A stretch of 64,000 nt of DNA from Linanthus parryae (taxonomy: Eukaryota; Streptophyta; Magnoliopsida; Ericales; Polemoniaceae): positions 51,931,665 through 51,995,664 of the forward strand of contig JALGPY010000010.1 in NCBI GenBank assembly GCA_023055425.1, given 5' to 3'. Position numbers and translations under genes: made by a program. Each line of letters begins with the position of its first letter. Position 1 is the first letter of the stretch. The notes under the pieces were generated by a model. The model made no database searches, was not told the DNA's origin, and worked only from the letters and a program-made list of their open reading frames with translations. Below, piece after piece: positions 10,053 to 22,095 of this stretch.

Positions 10053-13000
10053 TAAAAATGCAACTTTTCTTGTCCAACTGTCATTAGGTGAATACGACAT
10101 TATGATTTATTAATATTTATATATGTTTATGATAAGGTAGTCACATACATAATTTTTTATGATGACATTTGGTTTTCAATAAATGCTTATTTCAAAATGA
10201 TAATTAGAATCTCTAAGTTGTCACACGTACATGATGAAATTGAGTAATGTGGAAGGTAGTTTTATAATAATATTTTTGATTTTTTACAGTATCTCTATTG
10301 CTCTTAATAGGAAAGATGCCGAGGATGAGCAGGCGCACCAAAAATGTTATGGTGACTACTTCTAAAAAATAGTTATGGCAAGTAATTATAAGTTATTTAT
10401 ATTTATGCTAAGTTATTGAATACGTAATGTTTTGACCGTATCGTTATTGCTCATAGTAAGAAAGATATAAAGAACGAGCTGACAACACAAAATATATTAT
10501 GGTAAGTATTTTTGAGAAGTTATGGTGAGTAATCATTCTACATGAAAGGAATGTTAATCTGCAAATTCTTGTACATTGTATCTTAGGACTAGTATTGTAA
10601 TGCCTTTACGTTTGAAGGTGTGGCATAATTTGATCTCCTTGAGACTATGTATCTTAAATGAGGCAATATTATGCATCATACCGGGTTGTGTATTTTATCT
10701 TATGTTAGGGTATCATAAAACTTACCTTTAAAGATAATTTTTATGTGCAATTTCATTTATAGTCGACGGTTGTAGGAAGAGTATTAAATTCAAGTAACGT
10801 TGTGTATATTTCCATTATCATATATTTCATAAACTAAGCTCACATAGAATAAGAAAGTAGAATCTCCATTATCATATATTTCATAAACTAAGCTCCAATA
10901 AAATAAGAAAGTAGAATTTAAAGAAAGAATAATGTGGAGTCAAACTAGTAACATGTGTCTATCATTTCAATAGCGGTAGTTAAAAAGAGTAAGTAATTCT
11001 TGAAACCTCCCCATTATCTCCCACCCACGTGCGAAATTGGTATGAACTTATTTGTTCTTTCATGAATCTCTTAACTGCGATGATATTGTCAATTCGGGTT
11101 GAATTCGGGTAGCCCGTTAAACCAAATAAATTAACATAATTATCACATTCACCTCAACCTCAATCAAAAGTGTCGCTTAAAGTAAAATTAATAACTTACA
11201 TATAAAATAGATACTTAATGTAGACACTTCAATTTTTTTATTGAAGGCTAAAAAATAATGACTATATATAGCTAGAGTGAATTAAAAAAGTATCCATGTA
11301 TACAAGATAATACTAAATATTTTGTGAAAAATCCTATTAGCTAAGACATAATCATCTTTAAAAATATCACTAATAATTACTAGAAAAATAATAGATTTTG
11401 ATAAATATGCTAAATAATACTCAAAAAATATATCATTTCTATGTAAATAGTATACAAATCTGGTAATTTCGGGCAAGACCATCGTTTAATATTCATACTC
11501 AAGTCCGCATTAACTGTAATTCGGATTGAGAATTTTGTTGAAGTTTGTCCAAATTATTCAAAACATGTGCCCAAGTCCGATTTTTGTCCAGTCGGGGTTC
11601 GGGTTGGTTGGGTTCAACCCGTCCAATTTGCACTCCTAGGTGTAGGTTTTATATTCCTTAAATAAAAAAAACTTATACTATTTATTTTTAATTGAAAAAT
11701 TTATTGTAAGTCTAAAATAGATAGTATAAAGGGAGTATAACCATACATTTCTATAATTGTTATTCGCATTAGTACATCCAAGTACACATAAAATATCTCT
11801 CTCAAAATCCTTACTCTGTAGATTGTAGGAGGTGAGGGTTGAATTAGGATTAGTACGAACATTATTATTTTAGACATAGGACATTGATAATAGTGGTCAA
11901 TTATGTTCCAACAATACAATAGATAATGATAATCTTGACCACGTGTTTAAAATGTATAAGAGAAGAGACATTATGATTTATTTCTTTTTCGTCTGAATTA
12001 GATCTTTCGCATATGTTTTACGCTTTATCGTTCCCTCCACAAGTGAATCGGGATCTACATTTAGAATTATTAAGGTTCAAGAGAGGAGACATGAAGGGGA
12101 CAAGGGGTCACTTGCCTCCCAACATTTTGAAGAACTACATGTTCACCGATAATCTTTAAAGACTAATGCAGTTGTGCCTCCCCCCTTATTAGAAATGTTC
12201 CGCCAATAAATCTCAGTTATTTCTAAAATGTTGAGAAATTTCTTTTTAAGGACCCTCACACATACATTTCATAAGATCTCGAATCATTCATAAAAAATTG
12301 GCCCCCTCTTCTTAAAATTCTGCATCTGCCACTGTCAAGGTTCATGATTAACTAGTTCCTAAAAGATCGATCTCAGTTAGGGTTATCAAACCGGTCACTT
12401 CGAGAAGAATTACTACGATGTTTTCAAATATAACGTTAAAAGAACCACCAATCAACCAATTAGAGTGTCCCGTGATACCACGTCACAAAAATCCCCGTGA
12501 TACTGAATATTTTCTCCTAGATTCCTATGTAGAGGAGAAAGATACGAGATATATCCCTAACTATTTATCATTTACTGTTTCCTCCATGAAAAAATATAGA
12601 TCTACCTCTAAGGTTATCAATCGGCCACCACAAGAAGAATTACACCATAAAATATTTTCACATATCTTAGGTTAACGACTTCTAAATCGCTAAGTAAGAG
12701 AGAAATTTTCAAAATTGAATAACCAATATTAAAAAAAGATAAAGAAATATTAAGAGCACAAGGTTATGAGAGTGAAATATTTTTTCCTCGACCTTAATAA
12801 GAACACGAAGTTATTTATCATAAATAGGCTTATATCTAGTGTGAATCAAATGATGCAAGATATTGAAACATAAAATCTGTCATGAACGATTTGCAACCTT
12901 TTCATGCAAACATCAACATACATATCTTGCATTTCTATAGTCAGAAAATCATTATTAAATGCAGAAAATTAAATAGTGTGAGAGAGGTGTACCTTGTTTC

Positions 13001-14244
13001 ATAAAAAATACGCATATAGAATGACATGTACTCGAACCAATGTTGTGTCTGAGTGAATCTTGAGTACAGGTTTCATCAATGAGAGTCTGAATGGCTAGAT
13101 GATGGAATTTCTATGCCAACACTGTTGAAATAGAATCGTCTATAGCAGTCGGGTGTAGGCCCTTCGCGCTATTGGCGGCGGGCACAAATCTGTAGATGTA
13201 CCTCAGAATCATAAATAAAAAATCCCTCCAGAACACATAACTTGTGTTGTCTCGTTCATAGATCATAAAACTATTTGAATTCAAAAGTAAAAAAATCAAG
13301 ACTCGGATTTGTGTAGTCGCGGTTAGGGTTGATCCAAATAAATCAAGAATAAAAAGAAAATCAGACTTGGTTGAATGGATCAAGCATGACGCTCAGTTAA
13401 AATGACGCAAATAAATCAGGGTTTAACGAAAGAAGACCATATACCACTCGAGAGAGATAGAAAAGAAGATCAAACTGAAAGGAGGCGTCGTACTTCTTGG
13501 AGAGAAATGAGTATAAATACTTGGGTATACAGAGTTCTCCTTTCCAGCCGTTTGATCTTATCCTATGGTTACATATTAAGTTAATATTGATATATTTATA
13601 CAATAGTCCTAGGTATGTGTGAAATTCTCTACTCTTCTTTAATTGACGGAGAGGGCCTATTAATATTGGTCTATCTTGTAGAGTGGTCCTTTAACTCTTT
13701 CCTTAATGTCATTTGAATAATTATCTCCTATGAGTTGAATAATGAGTTGAATAGTATATATTTTAATAGGAAGGAGAGAACCATTAAGGTGACATCAAGA
13801 TAAGGGTTAGGAGCGCTCCAAAGATTGACCAAGATTTGAAGGACCTCCTAATCAATTGAACATGAAAATAAGATTTCACACATTAACACCTAGGACTATT
13901 GTATTTGCATTTCAAACTTCTTATCATCTCTCTAAAAATAACTTCATTCGTGACCCTATAATAAGATCAAATGGCTAGCAATGAGAAATTTGGATGTTCA
14001 TATATTTACACTCATTTGATGCATAAGGAAGTATGCTACCTTTGCAATCCATTGTCTTCTGCATCTCCCGAGAATGATCTTATAATCTTTTTCCTTCAAA
14101 AAATCTTTGTTTTATCATGGTAACAAGTCTCATGTTCGATCCCTTCAATTAATTCTTATATCCTTTATGATTGATATAATTGGCTCAACCCTTGCCTTGG
14201 CTACCCAAAGCATAATCTTGTTTTTTCTGCTATCGATAAAAATA
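10053..14244. other. unit A spacer without recognised genes
   Basis: A/T-rich DNA shared with unit B. Short ORFs (12418-12675 plus; 13111-13383 minus, 90 codons; 13397-13603 minus) resemble nothing I know. The 13111-13383 ORF is also open in unit B (55582-55863) with many substitutions. A possible old MITE occupies 11086-11640. Near 12335 a sequence like a hAT terminus (ATCTGCCACTG) remains in a stretch (about 12275-12475) that unit B lacks. Confidence 0.5.
11086..11640. mobile_element. possible MITE remnant (unit A)
   Basis: The left end (TTGTCAATTCGGGTTGAATT) and right end (GGTTCAACCCGTCCAATTTG) are imperfect inverted copies of the Pro/Gly-rich-looking termini common on plant hAT-type MITEs. 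No target duplication could be confirmed. The same sequence in unit B (about 53130-54319) is split by a solo LTR. Confidence 0.35.
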
Positions 14245-15992
14245 GGGTAATTTACACTTTTCACCATCTTAAGATATTAAATAGGCACACACTACACTCA
14301 TGGCAGAAAACACCCTTATTTTGGACGGAATTGGATTGTCATGGATGGTGCAATGTAAATTACTTATTTATGCTTTAGACTTTATCAATATTATAATGTT
14401 AGGGATTAGATATTTTCTTTCATACCCCTCAGAGACGAAAATAACCTTCTACCTCCTTGTTCTCTTTATTTTCGTCATCTTCATCATCCTTTACTTAACC
14501 CTCCGTCTCTCTTCCCCTAGACAACAACCGCCTCCACATCACATCCATCACCACCTACATCTCTCATCCTCTGTCTCTCTTCCCCTCTCCTCCTATGTTT
14601 TGGCTGAACCACCATCACAATAACACCGACCATCATCGCCATCGATGCCACCTTCACCACAAATCCCACTCCCTTCTCTCTCGCACTCTCGATTTCGATC
14701 CCCCTGCTCTCTGCTTCAGTTTTGCGGCAGAATCGAGAGGTCAACGAGGAAGATCCGCCGGTCAAGAGTTGTGAACGTGGGGGAGAGACGAGAAATGGTG
14801 GCGGCTTTTAGTTGTTTTCCGTCGTCCGGAGACTGAAGCCTCGGATATTGCCGAGACGAGAGCGAAGGAGATGGATTTCGTGGTGTCGGAGTTGGAGTAG
14901 ACGGTAACTGGTGGCAGCGACTCCCGGTGGTGTCGGAGCTGCTGCTACGTCTGGGTTTTGTTGCGCAGATCCGAGAGAGAGAAAAAGGGAGTGTAAAGAA
15001 TTAGGGAAGAGAAAAGTGAAAGAGAAAAATTTACCGTCGTCTCTATTTTTTTTAGAGAATTATCATTATCGGTTTAAGAAAAAATGTATTTTTATTTTAC
15101 TTCTATTTTACAGTATCTCTTAAGAAGGAATTTCAGAAGTAAAAAAAAAAAAAAAATAGAATTTTTTGGAGAAGCAAGAAAAATTTGATGTTCGAAAACA
15201 ATAAATTTTGAACTCAATATTTACATTTTACATTAGCAGAGGCTTGGGTTCCAAGCAAATGCATTGTCATTTACGTTTGGAGTTCCGTGTCCTTTGATGT
15301 TGTAACATCATTTTTTTTTATTTTTGTTACGTTAAAAGCCACACGCACACTAGTACAATGAACATAGCGTAGACTCAAAAGGTGATTGTAGATGATCAGA
15401 GAGATGAAACAATAGAGTCAAGTAATCCAACCTCGAATTCATGACCGTGACCGAGAACTCACCAAAAGAATGTTTCGAGTTTAGTGTAGAGCGAGAAAAT
15501 GACAATGTTACAATTACATATTTATAAATTGTTTTTTTATAAGTTAAATACATTGTGTATACTCTGATTATGTACTCTCTTAAAAAAAGCTGTGAATATT
15601 AGCTTAATTTAGTTAATAAGGGTAAGTTTATTTATTTTGAAGTAATTAAATGTGATTATTATATTAATTATATTAATTAATTTGGTATTCTCAAAGATAT
15701 TACTTTTTTGTTTTACTAAAAGAAGATATTATTTGTTGGCACTAATTGTAAAATATGAGCATTCCAAAGTTCAAATAGGCAACTAGATATTTTAGAAGGC
15801 AAAAGGGGAAGAAATCCTACACCAAGCAGTTGGCCACACTGCCATCTTATCCGTGGTTAACGGCAGTGGACGGAGGGGCATTAATTGTATTTACTATGAC
15901 ACAAAATAAGGGTGTTCCTTGCATAACACTGAAAAGTGAGGGTAGTGTGTGCCTATTTACTATCTTCCGAGGGTGAAAAGTGTAAATTACCC
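14245..15992. mobile_element. MULE, possible gene-capturing (unit A)
   Basis: The ends are inverted copies: GGGTAATTTACACTTTTCACC at the left and its complement at 15972-15992, with similarity reaching about 80-100 bp inward (GGCACACACTAC...). Flanks are TAAAAATA and TAAAAAGTA; in unit B they are 9 bp with one mismatch, as expected for Mutator-like elements. There is no transposase. The interior (14500-15000) is G/C-rich with sequence like the leader and first exon of a plant gene, unlike its A/T-rich surroundings, which suggests a Pack-MULE. The donor gene is not identified. Confidence 0.65.
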
Positions 15993-16640
15993 TAAAAAGT
16001 ATTAAGCCCTTTACAAAAAGGGTAAAAGACACTTACCACCCTGATAATTGGATTAATTTCATCCCGCTACACTGACGTTTGTAAAAAGACACTTTGCACA
16101 CATTTAACGGAATATTTTGTGGAAACTTAGCACCCTTCTGTTATATTATGTTAGAAAAGTGGTTGATTAACTTTTTCAGACCATATTGCCTCTTTGTAAT
16201 TTTTGGACTTTTTGTCCATGTTTATCACCAAGAACACCAAGAACACAACCACCAAAAAATATCAAAATCTTCAATTTGAATCCAAAACATCAAACAAAAA
16301 ACATAATCACGGACATAACCACAATTCTAGGAATTCTCCAACAAGAACACCAACAACATCGCCAAATTACAATTGCAATTCCCAATAGTACAACATGAGC
16401 AGAGAACAATAGAACCAAAAATGATATCCGCGATTCCATTCAATTTGTAATCCAATATACAAATCGATTGATTCCGTCAAGCTAATGAATGAAATGTGAC
16501 CAATCCAAATCCTGGATTCTATTTCGACTTCACAACGGTAAAGCTCCAACCATTCGCCGCCGCCTCGATCTTCGCCACAATCACCGCCCCGAGCACATGG
16601 AAGTGAACATCGACCCAGAAACCAAATTTGTGTGTGTGTG
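15993..16640. other. spacer with second MULE-like terminus
   Basis: At 16018-16040, GGGTAAAAGACACTTACCACC looks like another Mutator-type terminal repeat starting just outside the first MULE. I could not find its partner. The rest has no recognised gene. A GT/GA microsatellite spans 16630-16680. Confidence 0.35.
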
Positions 16641-16645
16641 TGAGA

Positions 16646-16678
<33 letters not shown>

Positions 16679-16705
16679 TCTCACATGAATCATTCAACTG
16701 GGTCT

Positions 16706-16950
16706 TCTCCTCTGCTTCAGATGCTTGATCTCAGCAATAATCATCTCACTCGTATGATTCCTCCAAGTCTTCCTAACTCTACCAAGCTTTATAGACTCAA
16801 TATTGAATATGAATTCCCTTTCAGATTCTGTTCCGGGGAGCTTTACCAAGTCTTTCTCTCTCATTTTCCTCTCTGTAACACAATAATGTATAGGTCTGTT
16901 CCTGATTTCAGAGGCGGTTGTAAGCTTCAGATCTTGTGGAAGCGCCATCC
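16706..16950 (+). pseudogene. IMK2-like LRR receptor kinase fragment (unit A)
   Basis: The translation contains [20 protein letters not shown] and KLYRLN, then, after shifts, pieces like a further repeat (LQHNN.., VPDFRGG) and KLQIL. Order and wording match the leucine-rich repeat region of IMK2/MRLK-type receptor-like kinases in plants. Only about two to three repeats remain; there is no kinase domain, signal peptide or intact frame. The same fragment is at 59872-60110 in unit B. It may have been carried here by a transposon. Confidence 0.6.
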
Positions 16951-17063
16951 TAGTTTGAATTGCTCGATTTATATAATCATTACCTATTGCTATTATATTT
17001 CAAAGGGAATTAGATTGCATAATTTACACGAATCTACTACAAGTTATAAGAAACTGTTGAAGA

Positions 17064-17297
17064 TTAAACTACCAAAAAGAATCTTTTACATATTTGGATA
17101 TGCTCTCTGATGGCGATCCCAACTGCTACCAACCTGATTATCATCCTTGTGAGCTTCATAATATCAGCCTTTTCAACTTCTAACATAGTTTCAATCAAAA
17201 ACGTAATCGAATGATTCGTCTCCATGAAATGTGAGTAAACATTCTGTAATGTGAGAAGACTCCCCGCACCTCTCACATTCCCACTTAGAATATTCAT
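17064..17297 (-). pseudogene. L1-type LINE endonuclease start, fragment (unit A)
   Basis: The minus-strand reading begins MNILSGNVRGAGSLLTLQNV, the hallmark start of the APE-type endonuclease of plant L1 elements (usually ILSWNxRG; the Trp is Gly here), followed by IETMLEVEKAD. It is cut off after about 50 recognisable residues. The matching copy is at 60221-60454. The ORF1 piece of probably the same LINE lies at 47675-47876. Confidence 0.6.
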
Positions 17298-17331
17298 TTA
17301 GAGTGGTAGGGCTGATTTTCATCAGCCTCCT

Positions 17332-17787
17332 AGACTAAAATATTATTAAGCCAATGAAAATATCTATGAACCCTAAAATCCAAGGTCATCTCCATGTGCC
17401 TTCATTCTCCATAGTCTTGTGGAATGCACCATGCTCCATGTTGTGGCTAGTTTAATTCTTTGGGCTTATTTATTCAATCTTGGCTATCTATTCTATTTAG
17501 TACTAGCTAGAAACTAAACTAAATAAAAAAATCTCATAAGTTGAGAAACAATATACCGGCTCACAGGCCGTAAACCCTAATTAATTATTACATCTAATTG
17601 ATCAGCTCGCAGGGCATAAACAACTCCTTGCCTTGTTACCCAAGTTTAGTTGTTTCCATGTTTGAAAAAACCCTTGTCCAAGCATGTTCCCAAACCCAAG
17701 CTCCTAGATCCAAAAAAATTCACATCCTATGTGATTCGAACTCACTAATTCCTACATCCAATGCAAAACTAGGTCCTGTTTGGTTGA
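17332..17787 (-). mobile_element. leader of copia-2, part 1 (unit A)
   Basis: Reverse-complement of the untranslated leader of copia-1 (compare 34560-34960), including ACGGCCTGTGAGCC-like and AATTAATTAGGG words. It continues at 46195-46331 after removal of element X. About 310 bp present in unit B (60755-61070) are missing here. No coding part of copia-2 follows. Confidence 0.65.
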
Positions 17788-18395
17788 TGTGTACGAGAGA
17801 ATCCTTTAGGGAGAATTCAATATACACCAAGAGAAGAGGATAAGAACACAGGAAGAGTAGGGTTGTGTGTAGGGAGATAGTAAGACAATAGCACTGTATG
17901 AGAGAGAGACAGAATTTTGGCAGAGCTTCCGCGTATATCAGGTGGTTCGCCCTTGTATGGAAGGGTTAACGATCTTACATATAATGGAGAATGTGACCAT
18001 TGTAGTGGGTTAATGCGCCCATTAATGGCGGCTTAATTAGCTTAACCACAACGGCACGTTCGTCCGCGTATATAGGGACCGTTACGCACGTCGTCCGCGT
18101 ATATCGGAACCGTTATGAGGTTGACCTGGATTATGAAGCTCGTGCCATAAATCTCTCAAAGCAGTTACCAAGGGTCGGGCACGGGCTTGGTTGTCGCTCG
18201 CGCGCGACAGGACTTACTCTAGCCTCCAAACCACTAAGTCCCTACAGGTCCCGTGTGGTGGTATGCGAGGGCCCTGTCTCGCAGCCCCCATGTGGATCAG
18301 CGCGGGTGGTGATCCAGTTTGTGTGGAGCACAGCTAGGTGTGCTGGATGATCGCCACGTGGCTAAGATCTGCCTATGTAGAAAGCACTATCTACA
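17788..18395 (-). repeat. 3' LTR of element X
   Basis: TGTGTACGAGAG...ATCTACA, 608 bp. It differs from 45587-46194 at roughly 5% of positions in the part I compared. A purine tract (complement of 18399-18408) adjoins its inner end. Confidence 0.85.
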
Positions 18396-18398
18396 TTA

Positions 18399-18408
18399 GC
18401 CCCCTTTC
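18399..18408 (-). other. polypurine tract of element X
   Basis: The minus strand reads GAAAGGGGGC, followed by TAA and the LTR. It confirms minus-strand orientation. Confidence 0.7.
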
Positions 18409-18657
18409 TGCGCGTGAAGACACATTGCCGGATGGACTTCAATGCGCAGGAACCAATGCACGCGTCGCTGCCACGCACCAATTCAAATACACGCAAAATC
18501 AGCCCCCTTGCGTGCCATTATGACCTAGAATCCCTAGAGTCGTGCCGTCTGTTCTTTTAGGGTTTTAGGCGTGATGTCAGCTTGTCCTGTGATTGCGCGA
18601 TTCGACGGTGACGGTTGCGATTCGACTACTGAAAGGACGCAACTCCTCATTGTTTTG

Positions 18658-18665
18658 GATAAATA
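18658..18665 (+). promoter_or_regulatory. TATA box of antisense gene of X
   Basis: GATAAATA lies in a plausible promoter about 260 bp inside the LTR. A transcript starting near 18690 would have a splice donor at CAAG|GTTGAC (~18821/18822), paired with the acceptor at 32371. Confidence 0.45.
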
Positions 18666-19990
18666 CTCTGTGCTCTCCATTGTTGCAAAGCATCACGTCT
18701 CTCTCTAAAGTGAACGATACCCGAAAGCCTTCAAGAGCGGATTCAAGTGATCAATCATCAGTTCTTTCTTGTCAATTGTCTCCTTCGACTTGCTTCATCA
18801 AAACAAGCTTTACCAAAACAAGGTTGACTTTGCTCAATTCCATTTAATGTACTCGAATATTCTTTGAACTGACTTGGATCTGTAAACCCATGGTTACTTG
18901 AAATATATCGTTCATTGAGAACTGCAAAATAGGCTCTTTTGTTAAACCCAGAACTGATCCAATAACCAAATTGTGACGATTTTGAATGTAGATTGACAGC
19001 GTAAACTATCTGCTTTTTCGCAAGTGTACGATCAAGTAGTATAGAGTATGTAATTGTGACTCTGGTTGTCGAACCCACGAGAACAGTTTAAGTTTTTGCT
19101 AATCAGAATTAGAATAAGACACGAAGTTTGTAAAAAGGAGGAAGGTTTGGGATTTGATTATACTAAATTATAATAAATAAAAACAGTAAAAAAGCTTATT
19201 TTATTTTTCTGTGAATATTATGCAGAAATTGTTGTAGTTGTAAAAGTCGATAATTCTGAAAATCTAGATTCCAGGATCCCCTAGGGTTACTTCCCAGCTT
19301 TCATAGTATATTTGATTTCAGAAACACACAGTGGTTTTGTTTATGCCAGCATACCAATAGTACAATCTCCTCTCGGTCTCATGCACTTATCACTCAACTG
19401 CAGATTTTCGGGTCCTCTCGGTCCACCTAAATCTGCAGGTTCGTTCTAAGTCTGCTAGGGTTACAGGTTCTCCTCTCGGTCTCCCCCTAAACGTCTAGCA
19501 GTTGGTCTAATGCTTCTGGGCTAGTCCCCTGATTCTCTTCACCTCTCGGTCCATCAAGGCAGAGTACTAAATCCTGTCTTTTCTTCCTAACGTTCACTGG
19601 TCACTCTCGCGCACCAGATCCTGTCTGTAACACTCCTGGGTGATCAAGCCATTCATGTATGTAAATAAAATCAAAGACAAAATAATAAACAAACCATCCT
19701 GTATTAAGACTTAGCTAGCCATGCATCTGAAAATCAAAACAACCAAGTCTGCTGAATTCATAAACCCTAGGTTCACCGAGAACCTAGGCAAAAGGTCTAG
19801 CTAGCTTGCATTATTTAAAAACAATGTTTCATAAAAAGAGAAAAGATCAAACTAGTTATTTTTCTGAAGATACTGGAAAACTGCTCCAATCCTGCTCTGC
19901 TCCAACTCCTGGCTGCTGTGAAACTGGCTGCTGATGATGATGATAGCTGTGGTATACCTTCGTAACCCTAATTCAGTGCTGGGACACCTC

Positions 19991-19998
19991 CTTTTATA
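19991..19998 (-). promoter_or_regulatory. TATA box of Athila B LTR (3' copy)
   Basis: The minus strand reads TATAAAAG, 85 bp downstream of the nearest palindrome. The 5' LTR has the same at 31459-31466. Confidence 0.7.
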
Positions 19999-20082
19999 GT
20001 GCCACAGTCTCCAAAACTGATGCACGAAATTCCTGTTTTACCCTTGAAAAGACCCGTCCTGGAAGCTTCTGGAACCCGTCTG

Positions 20083-20450
20083 TGCGTTCAAACGCACACC
20101 TCCTGCGTTCAAACGCAGTGCGTATGAACGCACACCCTTCTGCGTTTGAACGCAGGACTTAGCCGTTTTTCCATTTTCCTCTTCTGGCTCCTGAACCCAT
20201 GCGTTTGAACGCAGCTCCTCTGCGTTTGAACGCACCCCTTGGCCGTTTCTTCTCTTGAGTGTTGAGCCCTGCGTATGAACGCACAACGCCTGCGTTTAAA
20301 CGCAGGACTTAGCTTTTCTGCACTTGGTCTCTGACTCCTGCGTTTGAACGCAGCCTGCCTGCGTTTAAACGCAGGACTTAGCCAAATTCTGCCATTTTTC
20401 CTGCTGCTCCTGTCTTGTGCGTTTGAACGCAGCTCCTGCGTTTGAACGCA
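20083..20450. promoter_or_regulatory. palindrome array in 3' LTR of Athila B
   Basis: Twelve copies of TGCGTT-NN-AACGCA (with small variants) start at 20083, 20104, 20119, 20141, 20200, 20221, 20270, 20291, 20339, 20360, 20418 and 20437. Start-to-start distances within pairs are 21, 22, 21, 21, 21 and 19 bp; the first four form a 21-15-22 set. Pairs are separated by about 48-59 bp and are often followed by ACTTAGC. The central dinucleotide varies (TG, CA, TA) while the arms are mostly kept. Confidence 0.9.
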
Positions 20451-20744
20451 CCACTTAGCATTTTTTCCCTCTTTTTCTGCTCAGCTTTCCTGACACGCTG
20501 CCTCCCATCCAAGTTAATCTCATGCATTTTTCGGCACCTGTTACCTGCACATCATAACACGCACCCGCGATCATATCCAACAAACAAAAGTATGCATAAA
20601 ATTACTCAAATTTTGCAATCATGATCTATAAATCTCTGCCTTGTATCAGGTGGAAAATAAGCTGAAAATGGCCAAACTCAACTCTCACAGGGTTAAAACC
20701 AATGGTAAAAAGATGTCCCAGACTAATACATTTTCAAGCTGTCA

Positions 20745-20760
20745 AAATACCCCCACACTT
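20745..20760 (-). other. polypurine tract of Athila B
   Basis: The minus strand reads AAGTGTGGGGGTATTT immediately before the 3' LTR. It is nearly the same as the A1 tract. Confidence 0.85.
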
Positions 20761-20763
20761 ATC

Positions 20764-20782
20764 TCTGCTCGTCCCGAGCAGA
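20764..20782 (-). other. stem-loop before polypurine tract (Athila B)
   Basis: TCTGCTCG, loop, CGAGCAGA: an 8-bp stem with a 3-nt loop, in the same place as in A1 (838-856) and with a compensating base-pair change. Confidence 0.7.
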
Positions 20783-22095
20783 CCCTTGCATACTGCCTTG
20801 CAGACCCATTTTTGCATACTTCAATTGCATACTTCCCCTCTTTCAAAGATTGAAGACACAGACCAAAACACTCGATAGACGACTGACTCAGATACAGAAT
20901 ATACACAAACTGACTCAAGACACAGCTAACTTTTTTTTTTTTTTTATATATATATATATTTTCTGAAATTGGGCAACCTCTCTATCATAAACTGAAATCA
21001 TCAAATCCTCACAAGCTTATTTTGAATTTCCACAACACGCAGCAAGAAATGATATAAACTGATCCTATGCACAAATTCACTAAGGTATCCCCAACCATCC
21101 ACCAAACCATCCAAGATAAAGCACGTCTTTTGACTTTGAGGGTCCAGGCATCTATAGTCAACAGATAGTTTTTCTTCGCCAAGTCATTTGAGGTTTTCAG
21201 ACCCTCTTAGCCGTTATTGCGTTTGATTTGCAAATTGTCCCATTGCTGGGAGACACAACTCCTGTGTAATACGGCTTGACTTTAATTTCCCTCTTAAGCT
21301 CTAAATTGGATTGAATCCAAATTTTCCATGTGAATGGAAGCACATTATGTTGTTTCTCCTTTAAGCACAAAATATTATTTATTTATTTTTTATTTTATTT
21401 TTTTTTTCTCTTTTTTTTTTTCATATTCCCCTCTGTTTTTTACAACTGTGCAGTAGAGCGATAAGAGTGTGGGCTTTTTAGGATTTTCTCTTGGAACCAC
21501 CTTAAGGGATGGTGGTGTACATTCTACAACTTCGCTTAGGCTACAGATTTGTACCACATAAAACCGACTCTACACGAAGGTCCACCCCAGATTCCAAGAG
21601 TCCACCAGTTTCCACGGGAAACAGAATATTCAATTATCTGAAGACCAAATCTGCCTAGCACACTAGAGAAGTCAAAAGTATGCCTGTATCTACTTTCCAC
21701 ATTCCTGAATACCCGGGATAGCCTGTCGTGAAAATTGTGCACAAAATACTAAAATTTGAAGTATCCCTGCTACGGTGCTTCCTACTCTCATAAACTCTTT
21801 CATTGGACTCTCTTCAGTTTCTAGGTCCTAAGTTGCCCTTTCTCAGAAAAAATATTTATTAGTTTTCCCTATTTATTATTTTTTTTTTATTTTTTTTTAT
21901 TTTATTTTATTTTTATTTTTTTATTTTTTATCATGCAAGGTCAGAAAGGTTGGTGGGTCGACTCAACATAAAAAACGTGCTGACTCAAAATTGAAAATAA
22001 ACTGAAAAATAAAATTGACAAAAATATGCTGACATGGCTATGCAGGAGGACACGATTCCCCACCCCCACACTAGAGGTGGCGCGTCCTCGCGACT
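20783..22095 (-). other. 3' non-coding region of Athila B
   Basis: Between the env-position ORF and the 3' LTR. It contains TATGCAA words near the polypurine tract and long T-rich runs (20930-20960, 21370-21422, 21850-21930). ORF 21536-21742 is not recognisable. No tandem array seen. Confidence 0.6.

Larger units (their letters stand above)
5791..17787 (+). repeat. duplicated unit A, left part
   Basis: This segment matches unit B (49845-61246) in order and orientation over nearly its full length, apart from clean insertions and small indels. The left edge is where the SIRE-like LTR interrupts it; the right edge is the target duplication of element X. It contains the B3-like genes, the MULE, and the LRR, LINE and copia-2 leader fragments. 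Confidence 0.85.
18994..20744 (-). repeat. 3' LTR of Athila B
   Basis: On the plus strand it runs TGACAGCGTAAAC...TCAAGCTGTCA, so the ends are inverted TGACAG/CTGTCA. It contains 12 palindromes (20083-20450) and a TATA box at 19991-19998 (minus). Small ORFs such as 20038-20286 are products of the palindromes, not genes. Confidence 0.92.

Noticed and set aside
12418..12675. 85-codon plus ORF
   Set aside because: Not kept in unit B, where the region is partly deleted and frameshifted; no similarity recognised.
13111..13383. Membrane-like 90-codon minus ORF as a real gene
   Set aside because: Open in both units, but no start context, domain or promoter could be seen; left as part of the spacer description.
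16628..16680. GT/GA microsatellite as a regulatory GAGA element
   Set aside because: A simple repeat whose length differs between the two units (59802-59832 is shorter); no promoter context.
20038..20286. 82-codon minus ORF, also at 31506-31754
   Set aside because: It lies in the LTR of Athila B across the palindrome array and TATA region; explained by the repeats.
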